Of a stretch of 64,000 bases of DNA, positions 53,340-62,077 are shown piece after piece. Origin of the DNA: Acidimicrobiaceae bacterium (lineage in GTDB: Bacteria; Actinomycetota; Acidimicrobiia; Acidimicrobiales; RAAP-2); NCBI GenBank assembly GCA_003142095.1, contig PLON01000016.1, forward strand, positions 1-64,000, given 5' to 3'. Made by a program: the position numbers and the translations under genes. The notes below the pieces were generated by a model. That model did not search any database and was not told where the DNA came from. It worked only from the letters and a program-made list of their open reading frames with translations. Positions within the stretch are counted from its first letter, which is position 1; each line of letters opens with the position of its first letter.

Positions 53340-54521
53340 CTACGCGGCTTCGAGAACGACCGCGACGCCCTGGCCGACCCCGACGCACATCGCGGCCAGC
53401 CCGTATCCCCCGCCGCGACGACGCAGCTGCCAGGCGAGCGTCGTGAGCAGCCGAGCGCCCGACGCGCCCAGGGGATGACCCAGCGCGAGAGCCCCGCCCA
53501 GGGGATTGACCAGTGCGGGATCGAGTTCGGGCCATTCGCGCAAACAGGCCAACGACTGCGACGCGAAAGCTTCGTTCAGTTCGACGACCGCGAGGTCGCC
53601 CCAGCTGACGCCGGCGCGCGCGAGCGCGCGTCGCGCGGCCTCGACGGGCCCGAGCCCGTAGAGCGGTGGCTCAATAGCGCTGACGCCGCGACCGGCGACG
53701 CGCGCCAGCGCCACCCCGCCCAGTCGCCGCAGTCCTTCATCGTCGCTCATGAGCAGCACGGACGCGCCGTCGTTCATCGGTGAGGAGTTCCCCGCCGTGA
53801 CCGTGCCGCCGTCGCGAAAGACCGGCCGCAACGCCGCCAACTTCTCGCGCGTCGTCTCACGGATCGACTCGTCACGCACGAGTGGGTGGCCGGTGACGTG
53901 TACGACCTCGTCGTCGAAGGCCCCCGCACTCCAGGCCGCGGCCGCTTTCGTGTGGCTCTCGAGGGCGAAGGCGTCCTGGGACTCGCGCGAGAGGCGGTAG
54001 CGCTCGGCGAGGATCTCGGCGCCTTCACCGAGCGCTACCGTCCACTCACTCGGCATCGCCGGGTTCACCATTCGCCAGCCGAGCGTCGAGGAGTACAACG
54101 TCGCGTCAGTGCGCGGCAGCACCTCTTCGTTCTTGGGCAGTATCCACGGCGCTCGACTCATCGACTCGACGCCGCCCGCGAGGGCCACGTGCCCGTCGCC
54201 CACTTCGAGGAGTCGACTGACCTGTACAACGGCTTCCATGCCCGAGGCGCACAGGCGATTCACCGTGGCGCCGGGCACCGAGACCGGCACCCCCGCCAAC
54301 AAGACGGCCATGCGTGCGACGTTGCGGTTGTCCTCCCCCGCGCCGTTGGCGTCACCGAGCACGACGTCGTCGATCGTCGCGGGGTCCAAGGAGGGATAAC
54401 GTTCAAGCAACGAGCGAATCGCGCTGGCCGCGAGGTCATCGGGTCGCACTCGTGACAACGCGCCGCCGAGTCGACCAATCGGCGTTCGTACGGCGTCGAT
54501 CACCCAGGACGAGGACGCCAC
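53340..54521 (-). CDS. pcaF: Beta-ketoadipyl-CoA thiolase
   Basis: 393 residues, thiolase family. Nucleophile Cys91 in VNRLCASGMEA, His in GHPLGASG (~349) and Cys in MCVGVGQG (~379) are all present, as is NEAF (~317). It cleaves 3-oxoadipyl-CoA to succinyl-CoA and acetyl-CoA, the last step of hydroquinone breakdown in this context. GTG start one base after the CoA-transferase B stop, so the three genes form one operon. By sequence alone, a general acetyl-CoA acetyltransferase cannot be excluded. Confidence 0.9.
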   Translation of the reverse strand: MASSSWVIDAVRTPIGRLGGALSRVRPDDLAASAIRSLLERYPSLDPATIDDVVLGDANGAGEDNRNVARMAVLLAGVPVSVPGATVNRLCASGMEAVVQVSRLLEVGDGHVALAGGVESMSRAPWILPKNEEVLPRTDATLYSSTLGWRMVNPAMPSEWTVALGEGAEILAERYRLSRESQDAFALESHTKAAAAWSAGAFDDEVVHVTGHPLVRDESIRETTREKLAALRPVFRDGGTVTAGNSSPMNDGASVLLMSDDEGLRRLGGVALARVAGRGVSAIEPPLYGLGPVEAARRALARAGVSWGDLAVVELNEAFASQSLACLREWPELDPALVNPLGGALALGHPLGASGARLLTTLAWQLRRRGGGYGLAAMCVGVGQGVAVVLEAA

Positions 54522-54522
54522 G

Positions 54523-55290
54523 TCAGTCGGTCGCCTTCGCGGCAGAACCCGCGTGCAGCGCGCGCAGTAGCGCCAGCTCGTCGTCAGAGGGCTCGGGCGT
54601 TTCGATCAGGTCGTCGCTCACCGACAGGTCCCAGCCGGTGGCCTCGCGCACGATCGCCACGGTGGCGCCCGGGTGCAAGGAGGTGAGCGTCATCTCGAAC
54701 GTTTGCGGGTGCGGGCGAAAGACTCCGAGGTCACTAATGAGTACGCTCGGTCCCGCACCCGGCAGGGCGAGTCGCGCGCGCGCATCGCCGCCGTCGCCGA
54801 ACCCGAACGTCGTGCGGTAGTCGAGTTCCTCCACGAACGTCCTCTTGGACTGACGCATCACGATGATGGACCGCGGACACCCGCTGGCGATCTCTGGGGC
54901 GCCGCCAGCCCCGGGAAGACGAACCTTGGGCCGATCGTACGATCCAATCACCGTCGTGTTCAGATTCGCGAACCGATCGACCTGGGCGGCGCCGAGCATG
55001 CCCACGTCAATGCGTCCCGGCTGTAGCCAGTAGTTAAAGATCTCGGGCACCGAGACCACCACGTCAGCGGTGCGCGCGAGCTCGCCGTCGCCGATCGACA
55101 ACGGAAGACGCGTGGGCTTGGCGCCTACGGTTCCCGATTCATAGACCAACACCAAGCCGGGCGCGTGCAGCGCGCGCGCCAGGTTCGCCGCGACGCTCGG
55201 CAACCCGATGCCCACGAAACAGCTGCGCGCGCCCTGTAACTCGCGCGCCGCGGCCACCGTCATTACTTCATCGTTCGTGAAGTCACTCAT
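54523..55290 (-). CDS. pcaJ: 3-oxoadipate CoA-transferase subunit B
   Basis: About 255 residues from the ATG at 55290, which overlaps the subunit A stop; the open frame to 55368 is a read-through. Class I CoA-transferase beta family: CFVGIGLPSVAANLA (~26-40) and the catalytic-glutamate motif YESGTVG (~50-56). With subunit A it moves CoA from succinyl-CoA to 3-oxoadipate. Relatives act on glutaconate or acetoacetate, but the neighbours fit 3-oxoadipate. Confidence 0.87.
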   Translation of the reverse strand: MSDFTNDEVMTVAAARELQGARSCFVGIGLPSVAANLARALHAPGLVLVYESGTVGAKPTRLPLSIGDGELARTADVVVSVPEIFNYWLQPGRIDVGMLGAAQVDRFANLNTTVIGSYDRPKVRLPGAGGAPEIASGCPRSIIVMRQSKRTFVEELDYRTTFGFGDGGDARARLALPGAGPSVLISDLGVFRPHPQTFEMTLTSLHPGATVAIVREATGWDLSVSDDLIETPEPSDDELALLRALHAGSAAKATD

Positions 55291-56105
55291 CACGAACCCT
55301 CTCGGTGATACACGTGGTGCTCGAGCCACTCCTCGAACACGTGACGGTCGCGGCTGAGCGAATCCCACGCCTCGTAGTAGTCGTTATCGCGCTCGGAGTA
55401 CCCCGCGGCGTAAGACGGGTAGCAGCCTCCCGGCGCGTGCACGATCGCCGTGACGGTCCACGACGGCAGAACGACGGCGCTTCGATCGTCGTCGAAGTGC
55501 TCGACGATCTCCTCCACGGTCACGATGGAGCGCGACGCCGCCAACACCGACTCCTTTTGCACGCCGGTGATTCCCCAGAGTCGCACGTTGCCCGCTCGAT
55601 CGGCCTGTTGGGCGTGGATCACGCTCACGTCCGGTCGCAATGCGGCGACCGCCGCGAGCAGCTCGCCGGTAAAGGGACAGATCACGTTCGCCACGGTGGC
55701 GCTGTGCGCCATGGTGTCCGTGCCGGCGTACGCGCGAAGCACCGCGAACGGCAGGCCGGACGCACCCGCGACGAAGCGGTTCGCGAGGCCAGCGTGGGTG
55801 TGCTCGTCGAGTTCCAACGCCTGGGGCCACTCGTGCTCGACGGCGTCGCGAAAACGATGCAGCGAACCGACCCCGGGATTTCCACCCCAGGAAAAGACCA
55901 ACTTGCGAGCGCAGCCGGCGCCGATCAACTGGTCGCAGATGAGATCGGGCGTGAGGCGCACGAGCGTGAGGTCGCGACGGCGCTGTCGGATGATCTCGTG
56001 ACCCGCCGCGAAGGGAATCAAGTGCGTGAAACCCTCCAGGGCCACCACGTCACCGTCGTGCACGTGGGTCGCTACCGCGGACTCCAACGTTAGAAACTCT
56101 GCCAC
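55290..56105 (-). CDS. pcaI: 3-oxoadipate CoA-transferase subunit A
   Basis: 271 residues, class I CoA-transferase alpha family: VHDGDVVALEGFTHLIPFAAGHEI (start of the Rossmann-like domain, ~16-39), FSWGGNPGVGSLHRFRDA (~71-88) and RAGNVRLWG (~170-178). GTG start with AGGAG upstream, 68 bp after the IclR gene on the same strand, so the regulator and pcaIJF may be cotranscribed. Confidence 0.87.
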   Translation of the reverse strand: MAEFLTLESAVATHVHDGDVVALEGFTHLIPFAAGHEIIRQRRRDLTLVRLTPDLICDQLIGAGCARKLVFSWGGNPGVGSLHRFRDAVEHEWPQALELDEHTHAGLANRFVAGASGLPFAVLRAYAGTDTMAHSATVANVICPFTGELLAAVAALRPDVSVIHAQQADRAGNVRLWGITGVQKESVLAASRSIVTVEEIVEHFDDDRSAVVLPSWTVTAIVHAPGGCYPSYAAGYSERDNDYYEAWDSLSRDRHVFEEWLEHHVYHREGS

Positions 56106-56173
56106 TCCCTACTCCTGTCCGACGACTGTTCTGCATGCGCACAGCCGTCCGCCATGCGTGTGCGGGGACGAGG

Positions 56174-56941
56174 TTAGCGCTTCGTCAGCAAAGCGTTCAC
56201 CCTTTGGGTCGTCGCGAGCAGGGCGGGCAACATCTTTTCGCGCAACTCGCGCCGATTGACGCGCCCCACGTGGGTGGAGATATTCATGGCCGCAACGGTG
56301 CGGCGAGACGAGTCCACGATCGGAGCGGCCACCGAGCGCAATCCCACCTCGAGCTCTTGATCGTTCACGGCCCAGCCACGTTTCTCGACCTTTTGGAGTT
56401 CGTCCAGGATCGCGTCCTCGTCGGTCAACGTGTATTTCGTGAATGCCACTAACGGCGCCTGGGCGAGATGGCGGCGTTGCTCCTCTACCGGCAGCGACGC
56501 GAGGAGCACCCGACCCATCGAGGTGCAGTAGGCCGGCATGCGGTTGCCCACGCTGATCGATACGGTCATGATTCGTGACGTAGCGACGCGGCTCACGTAC
56601 ACCACCTCTCCTCCGTCGAGCACCGAGACCGACACGGACTCTCTGACCTCGCTGCTCAGTTCCTCGATGAAGGGTTCGACGATGCGACGAAAGGGCAGCG
56701 ACGAGAGATAGGAGTAGCCAAGGTCGAGGGTGTGCGGCAAGAGACGAAAATCTCGTCCGTCGACGCCCACGTAGTTCAACTCCTCGAGGGTGTGGAGCAA
56801 CCGTCGACAGGCCGCGCGACTGTAGCCCGTGCGCCGAGCCACGTCGCTCAGAGTTTGGCGCGGTGCGTTCTCGCTGAAGGATCGGATGACGGCGAGTCCT
56901 CGTTCGAGCGACTGCACGAAGTCGCGACCTCTCTCTTCCAC
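56174..56941 (-). CDS. IclR-family regulator of the hydroquinone/3-oxoadipate genes (PcaR-like)
   Basis: 255 residues. N-terminal winged helix at ~10-70 (SLERGLAVIRSFS, recognition helix near TGYSRAACRRLLHTLEEL). C-terminal effector domain at ~85-250 with MPAYCTSMGRVLLASLP (~138-154) and RTVAAMNIS (~223-231). IclR members such as PcaR and PobR use aromatic or 3-oxoadipate ligands. GTG start preceded by GAGGAGAAG. It is divergent from hapC, and the perfect palindrome at 56987-57005 lies between them. Confidence 0.9.
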   Translation of the reverse strand: MEERGRDFVQSLERGLAVIRSFSENAPRQTLSDVARRTGYSRAACRRLLHTLEELNYVGVDGRDFRLLPHTLDLGYSYLSSLPFRRIVEPFIEELSSEVRESVSVSVLDGGEVVYVSRVATSRIMTVSISVGNRMPAYCTSMGRVLLASLPVEEQRRHLAQAPLVAFTKYTLTDEDAILDELQKVEKRGWAVNDQELEVGLRSVAAPIVDSSRRTVAAMNISTHVGRVNRRELREKMLPALLATTQRVNALLTKR

Positions 56942-56986
56942 GGGTACTTCTCCTCTCGAGGGCGCTATGATTCAACTAGGGAACAA

Positions 56987-57005
56987 ATGTTCGCAGAACG
57001 AACAT
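56987..57005. promoter_or_regulatory. IclR-type operator between regulator and hapC
   Basis: ATGTTCGCAGAACGAACAT: perfect 7-bp arms with a 5-base centre, 46 bp before the IclR start and 29-32 bp before the hapC start. A smaller inverted repeat GAACA-AA-TGTTC overlaps its left arm. Near-identical to the site at 53265-53283. Confidence 0.78.
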
Positions 57006-57036
57006 AGCAGTTTGCGATGGCGACCGGGGGGTTGTG

Positions 57037-57534
57037 ATGACGGAGTACAAAACTGTTTTTGGCTCACTCGCGCACTACGACAAGGGCCGCGTCGAGGTCA
57101 TCAACGACCGACCGCAAAACTACGTCTTTTCGAATCTCTTCGAAGTAGCCAGTCGAGCGAAGCCGTGGGAGAAAGTGGCCGTCGCGAAGAACATGGAGTA
57201 CGTGATCGAGGCGATTCGCGCTGAAGGCGTGTCACCGTGGCGCATCGCCGCCCACGACGAGTTCGCGCTGGTGATGGACGGACGGGTGACCATTGACCTG
57301 CTTGACCCCGACGCGCTCCGCGTCGACGCGAACGCCACGGGCTCGGTCGCCGTTACGGGCGAGCCCACGGGCACGCCGATGGGCCAGATCGTGGCCACGC
57401 GCGGCCACCAGTGCCTCCTTCCGGCGAATCGTTGCTACCGCATGAGTGCGCAAGAGCCCTCGGTGCTGCTACTGCAGACGATCGTGGGGCCCGACACGGT
57501 CCAGCGCTGGTCCGAAATCTGTCTCAAGAACTAA
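57037..57534 (+). CDS. hapC: Hydroquinone 1,2-dioxygenase, small (alpha) subunit
   Basis: 165 residues from the ATG at 57037 (GGGGGG upstream; a GTG lies one codon before). Cupin-like protein of the HapC size (~18 kDa), beginning TEYKTVFGSLAHYDKGRVEVI. Together with the next gene it matches the two-subunit Fe(II) hydroquinone dioxygenase of 4-hydroxyacetophenone degraders, which opens hydroquinone to 4-hydroxymuconic semialdehyde. First gene of the five-gene hap operon under the IclR operator. Confidence 0.85.
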   Translation: MTEYKTVFGSLAHYDKGRVEVINDRPQNYVFSNLFEVASRAKPWEKVAVAKNMEYVIEAIRAEGVSPWRIAAHDEFALVMDGRVTIDLLDPDALRVDANATGSVAVTGEPTGTPMGQIVATRGHQCLLPANRCYRMSAQEPSVLLLQTIVGPDTVQRWSEICLKN

Positions 57535-57551
57535 ACAAAAGTGAGGACGCC

Positions 57552-58538
57552 GTGACGACAACAGAAGAGCAAGCAGTGCAGGCCACCGAGCCCAACGAGC
57601 ACGGGTATCGCTCGTACACGCTGGGCGAGTTCAGTTTTGGACGCGACGAGCACTTCGCCCACATCGAGTGGCCGACCGGACGTCACGTCATGGCGGTGGA
57701 GCCGTTCTTGAAGGCTCTCATGCGCGACATCGCGTGGAACTTCTTCTACGGGACCGTCAACTTCGACTCGGTGATCGGCACCATCAATCACTACGGGAAC
57801 GTTGATCTCTTCGCCGGACGCTTCAACGAGGACTACCGCAAGGCCGAAATCGATCACCTAGAGAACTTCCCCCACGAGGAGATCAAGGCCACCTTCGAGG
57901 CGATGCTCGGCGACTGGGTCAACGATTCCTTCGACCCCTTCGCCGCTCCCCAGGAGACCGGCTCGGCCTACGGTGACAAGAACGGCGACAATACGGCTGC
58001 GGTGACCAGAACCCGCGTCACGGCCCAGCGCATGGTTGGCTTGCCCGAGGACGAGCCGCTGCGCTCGGACGAATCGGGCTACCCGGTGAACCGCATGTTC
58101 GCCGACGTCGATCAGGGCGAGCCCGAAGTGCGAGTAGAGCCGGGCTACGAGAAAGAAGTCGCGGCCTTCAGTCTCTTTAAGTACCTCTCGCGCAGTGACG
58201 TCACGTGGAATCCCTCCGTGATCTCAGTGTGCAAGGACAGTCTGTACTGTCCCACCACCGAAGAGTTCATCTTGCCGATCATTCACGGCAACGACCGGGT
58301 GGAGTGGTTCATCCAACTCTCGGACGAGATCATCTGGGAGGTGGCGGACCGCGAGACGGGTCGTCCCCGCGCGAACGTCATCATGAAGGCCGGCGACTGC
58401 GCCGCCATGCCCGCCGACATCCGCCACCAAGGCTTCTCGCCCAAGCGCTCGATGCTGTTGGTGTGGGAGAACAACTCGGCCGCGTTGCCCGGGATGATTG
58501 CTCGCGGCGAGACGCCGAACGTACCCGTGACGTTCTAG
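57552..58538 (+). CDS. hapD: Hydroquinone 1,2-dioxygenase, large (beta) subunit
   Basis: 328 residues from the GTG at 57552 with GAGG upstream, 17 bp after hapC; the frame open to 57411 is read-through. Size fits HapD (~38 kDa). A cupin-type region near the C-terminus (VEWFIQLSDEIIWEV, KAGDCAAMPADIRHQGFSPKR, ~275-310) holds His and Glu residues suitable for iron. Middle section conserved around KYLSRSDVTWNPSVISVCKD. Confidence 0.86.
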   Translation: MTTTEEQAVQATEPNEHGYRSYTLGEFSFGRDEHFAHIEWPTGRHVMAVEPFLKALMRDIAWNFFYGTVNFDSVIGTINHYGNVDLFAGRFNEDYRKAEIDHLENFPHEEIKATFEAMLGDWVNDSFDPFAAPQETGSAYGDKNGDNTAAVTRTRVTAQRMVGLPEDEPLRSDESGYPVNRMFADVDQGEPEVRVEPGYEKEVAAFSLFKYLSRSDVTWNPSVISVCKDSLYCPTTEEFILPIIHGNDRVEWFIQLSDEIIWEVADRETGRPRANVIMKAGDCAAMPADIRHQGFSPKRSMLLVWENNSAALPGMIARGETPNVPVTF

Positions 58539-60011
58539 GTGGTACTGCATTACGGACTCTTCATCGACGGAGAGTTTTCCGAGTCGCGCGACGAAGCCAC
58601 GCTCGACGTCCTAAACCCGCACGACGCCACGTTGCTCGCCACGGTCGCCGAGGCCGGCGAAGCCGACGTGGACCGGGCCGTCGAGGCGGCCTCTCGTGCG
58701 TATCCCGCTTGGTCGTCGCTGTCGGGTACCGAGCGAGGCCGACGACTGCTGCGCTTGGCGGACGCGATCGACGATCACGCCGACGAGTTCGCACGACTCG
58801 AGTCCCTCGACACCGGCCATCCGATCCGCGACACGACGTTGCTCGACGTGCCACGATCGGCGGACACGTTTCGCTATTTCGGGGGCATGGCCGACAAGTT
58901 CGAGGGCAACCTGCCGCCGGTCGACGCGGGCTTTCTCAACTACGTGGTGCGCGAACCCATCGGTGTGGTGGGACAGATCGTCCCCTGGAACTTTCCTTTG
59001 ATGTTCTGTGGCTGGAAACTCGGCCCGGCGCTCGCGGCGGGCAACACGGTGGTGATGAAGCCCTCCGAGCTGGTGCCCCTCAGTACGTTGCGGCTCTGTG
59101 AGTTGCTCGACGACGCGGGCATCCCTCGGGGCGTGGTGAACGTCGTACCGGGCTATGGGGCGCGAGCCGGTGCGCACCTCGCGGCTCACCCGGGCGTGGG
59201 CAAGATCAGTTTCACGGGCTCAACGCGCACGGGCCGCAGCGTCGTCGCGGCGTCGGCGGGCAACCTCAAGCGACTCCAGCTCGAACTCGGCGGTAAGGGC
59301 GCGAACATTGTCTTCGACGACGCCGACCTCACGGCCGCGGTCAACGGCTCGGCCTTCGCCATCTTTCACAACCAGGGCCAGGCGTGCATCGCTGGCTCTC
59401 GATTGCTGGTGCACGAAACGGTGCTGGACGAATTCGTCGAGCGCTTCGTGTCGCTGGCCTCGTCCATTCGACTCGGCGACCCCCTGTCTCTCGACACCGA
59501 GATGGGTCCTCTCACCTCACTTCAACATCGCGAGCGCGTACTCGAGTACGTGGCGCTGGCCATCGAAGAGGGCGGGGAGGTACTCACTGGCGGCGGCACA
59601 CCGATCAGCCCCGAGCTGCAAGCCGGCTACTACGTCGAACCAACCGTGGTGCGCGCGGACCCCGCGTCGCGCGTCTGCCACGAAGAGGTCTTTGGCCCCT
59701 TCGTCACGGTGACGCCCTTTCGCGACGACGCCGAGGCACTCGCCATCGCCAACGCTACGCCGTACGGTCTGGGCGCCGGACTCTGGACCCGTGACCTCTC
59801 ACGCGCGCACCGGGTCGCGGCGTCGCTACGCAGCGGCATGGTGTGGATCAACTGCTACAAACGAGTGCACCCGGGGTCACCCTTTGGTGGCGTGGGCGAA
59901 TCGGGCTACGGACGCGAGATGGGGTTCGACGCCATGCGCGAGTACACCGAAGCGAAGTCCATCTGGCTCAACGTCGACGCGGCCATTCCCCCGTGGTACG
60001 ACCGTGCGTGA
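58539..60011 (+). CDS. hapE: 4-hydroxymuconic semialdehyde dehydrogenase (aldehyde dehydrogenase family)
   Basis: 490 residues, full-length ALDH. NAD site GQIVPWNFPLMF (~146-157) and GSTRTGR; catalytic Glu in LELGGKGANIVFDDADL (~249-265) and Cys in NQGQACIAGSRL (~280-291). GTG start immediately after the hapD stop. Between the ring-opening dioxygenase and maleylacetate reductase, the expected reaction is oxidation of 4-hydroxymuconic semialdehyde to maleylacetate. Confidence 0.9.
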   Translation: MVLHYGLFIDGEFSESRDEATLDVLNPHDATLLATVAEAGEADVDRAVEAASRAYPAWSSLSGTERGRRLLRLADAIDDHADEFARLESLDTGHPIRDTTLLDVPRSADTFRYFGGMADKFEGNLPPVDAGFLNYVVREPIGVVGQIVPWNFPLMFCGWKLGPALAAGNTVVMKPSELVPLSTLRLCELLDDAGIPRGVVNVVPGYGARAGAHLAAHPGVGKISFTGSTRTGRSVVAASAGNLKRLQLELGGKGANIVFDDADLTAAVNGSAFAIFHNQGQACIAGSRLLVHETVLDEFVERFVSLASSIRLGDPLSLDTEMGPLTSLQHRERVLEYVALAIEEGGEVLTGGGTPISPELQAGYYVEPTVVRADPASRVCHEEVFGPFVTVTPFRDDAEALAIANATPYGLGAGLWTRDLSRAHRVAASLRSGMVWINCYKRVHPGSPFGGVGESGYGREMGFDAMREYTEAKSIWLNVDAAIPPWYDRA

Positions 60012-60032
60012 GTTCACTTCGCGGAGGAGAAC

Positions 60033-61103
60033 GTGAACGACTTTGACTACGACGCCCTCGCGGGACGCGTCATCTTCGGCTCCGGTCGACGACGCGAGGT
60101 GGCGAGCGAAGTTCGACGACTGGGCGCGACGCGGGTGCTGCTCATCGCCGACCCCTTCGACGCGGCACGGCTGAAGGAGTTTCGCGAACTCTTGGGCGAA
60201 CTATGTGTGGCGACCTACACCGACGTCGTCCAGCACGTGCCTCGCGCCAAGGCCACGCTCGCGGTCTCGCTCGCCCGCGAGCACGGCGTCGACGCCACGG
60301 TCAGTGTCGGTGGAGGCTCGGCGACCGGATTCTCTAAGGCGGTGGCCCTCGAACTGGCGACGCCTCAGCTGTGCGTGCCGACCACCTACGCCGGCTCGGA
60401 ACTCACGCCAATCTGGGGCATCAGTGAGGACGGCGAGAAGCGCACCGGCCGCGACCTGCGCGCGTTGCCCGCCGCTGTCATCTACGACCCCGAGTTGACC
60501 CTCGGACTGCCGGTCGAGGTCGCGGGACCCAGCGCGATGAACGCCCTCGCCCACGCCGCCGAGGGCCTCTACGCCAAAGGCACCAATCCGGTCACGGCCG
60601 TGATCGCGCTCGAGGCCATTCGCGTCCTCGCCCGACACGTTCCCTTGATGTGTGATGCGCCGGACGACCTCGAACAACGATCCCACGTGCTCTACGGCGC
60701 CTACCTCGCCGGCGCGACACTGGCCGTGGCCGGAACCGATCTCCATCATCGGACTAACCACGTGCTCGGGGGTCTATTCAATCTCGATCACGGCAAGATG
60801 AACTCGGTCGTGCTGCCCTACGCGCTCGCGGTGACGAGGCCGGCCATTCCCGAGGCGTACGCGCGCCTGAGCGACGTGCTCGGCGGGGACGCCGCCACAT
60901 CGGTCTACGCGCTGGCTCGTCGCATCAACGCGCCCGCCAGTCTCGCCGAGATCGGCATGCCGGCCGACGGAGTCGAACGCGCCGTGCCTCTCGTGGTGGC
61001 CGCGTGCGAGAACGACGTACGACCGCTGAGCGAGGTCCAGGTTCGCGCGTTCCTCCAGGCGGCCTACGAGGGCGCGGCGCCCGAAGAGTCACTCGGCGCA
61101 TAA
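60033..61103 (+). CDS. hapF: Maleylacetate reductase
   Basis: 356 residues, iron-containing alcohol dehydrogenase family, maleylacetate reductase branch. SVGGGSATGFSKAVALE (~90-106) and PTTYAGSELTPIWGI (~118-132) form the nucleotide and substrate site; AMNALAHAAEGLYAKGTNP (~168-186) and HHRTNHVLGG (~237-246) provide His residues, the usual metal ligands being partly replaced as in this branch. Reduces maleylacetate to 3-oxoadipate with NAD(P)H. GTG start with GGAGGAG upstream. Confidence 0.92.
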   Translation: MNDFDYDALAGRVIFGSGRRREVASEVRRLGATRVLLIADPFDAARLKEFRELLGELCVATYTDVVQHVPRAKATLAVSLAREHGVDATVSVGGGSATGFSKAVALELATPQLCVPTTYAGSELTPIWGISEDGEKRTGRDLRALPAAVIYDPELTLGLPVEVAGPSAMNALAHAAEGLYAKGTNPVTAVIALEAIRVLARHVPLMCDAPDDLEQRSHVLYGAYLAGATLAVAGTDLHHRTNHVLGGLFNLDHGKMNSVVLPYALAVTRPAIPEAYARLSDVLGGDAATSVYALARRINAPASLAEIGMPADGVERAVPLVVAACENDVRPLSEVQVRAFLQAAYEGAAPEESLGA

Positions 61104-61128
61104 TTGTCTCGGAGATGAAAGGAACACC

Positions 61129-61950
61129 ATGAGCCCGGCCTTCACCAATGACCAACACCTGAATGACGTCCTCGAGAGTTTCGACCACGCCACGAACCCG
61201 CGCCTCGCCGACGTGTTGCGATCACTCGTGGCTCACCTTCACGCGTTCGTCATAGAGACCGGACTGACCCGCGAAGAGTGGATGACGGGAATCGAATTTC
61301 TCACCGCCGCAGGGCATCTGTGCGACGATCGTCGACAGGAGTTCATCCTTCTCTCGGACACGCTCGGCGTGTCGATGCTGGTGGAGATGGTGAATCAACA
61401 CGCCTCCGACGGAGCGACCGAGCCCACCGTCCTTGGACCGTTCTACGTGCCGGGCGCGCCCGCGCGCGCGATGGGCGAATCGATCGCCCAGGATGATTCA
61501 CACGACGACGAAGTCCTCATCTCGGGCGTCGTGCGCTCGTCACGCGGCGAGCCCCTGGCCGACGCGAGTCTCGACGTGTGGCAAGTCACCCCGAAGGGCC
61601 TCTACGACGTGCAGGACTCCACCATCACCCCAATGAGCCATCGAGGGATCTATCGCACTGATGCCGACGGGCGCTTCGCGGTGCGTACCACCATTCCCGT
61701 CGACTACCAGATTCCGACTGACGGTCCGGTGGGAAAAATGCTCGCGGCGACCGGAAGGCTCTCGTGGCGTCCCGCCCACACTCATTTCATGGTGTCGTAT
61801 CCGGGCTATCGCACGGTGATCACGCACGTCTTTGACGCCGCCTCGCCGCACCTTAAGTCCGACGCGGTGTTCGGAGTGCGCGATTCGCTCGTGGTGGACT
61901 TCGCCGCAAAAGAGCTGTCCTTCGACTTCGTCTTGGATCCGATCACGTAG
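61129..61950 (+). CDS. Hydroxyquinol 1,2-dioxygenase (intradiol)
   Basis: 273 residues. The N-terminal helical dimerisation region (~1-95) and catalytic beta-domain fit the hydroxyquinol branch: LGPFYVPGAP (~102-111), Tyr in KGLYDVQ (~157-162), Tyr in VDYQIPTDGPVG (~190-201) and His in WRPAHTHFMVSYPGYR (~211-226) as the Fe(III) ligands. It cleaves benzene-1,2,4-triol to maleylacetate, giving a second entry to HapF. ATG preceded by AAAGGAAC. Last gene of the operon. Confidence 0.92.
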   Translation: MSPAFTNDQHLNDVLESFDHATNPRLADVLRSLVAHLHAFVIETGLTREEWMTGIEFLTAAGHLCDDRRQEFILLSDTLGVSMLVEMVNQHASDGATEPTVLGPFYVPGAPARAMGESIAQDDSHDDEVLISGVVRSSRGEPLADASLDVWQVTPKGLYDVQDSTITPMSHRGIYRTDADGRFAVRTTIPVDYQIPTDGPVGKMLAATGRLSWRPAHTHFMVSYPGYRTVITHVFDAASPHLKSDAVFGVRDSLVVDFAAKELSFDFVLDPIT

Positions 61951-62040
61951 TCAGCGACTGACCAAAGGCTCTCTTCAAGTCGCTGTCTGATGGTCACGGC
62001 GGCGGGGTTGGGTTGCGAGGAAGTGTGGATTGAATCCATT

Positions 62041-62057
62041 ATTGGACATCGTCCAAT
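62041..62057. promoter_or_regulatory. Fur-family operator, perfect 17-bp palindrome
   Basis: ATTGGACATCGTCCAAT (7-bp arms, 3-base centre) lies 21 bp before the regulator start, inside its promoter. Autorepression of a furA-katG unit in response to iron or peroxide is the expected use. Confidence 0.7.
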
Positions 62058-62077
62058 ATCTGCTACTCTGACCTCAA

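Noticed and set aside
52219-53478. 419-codon plus-strand open frame
   Set aside because: Antisense to the ring-cleavage dioxygenase, whose metal ligands and operon context are clear.
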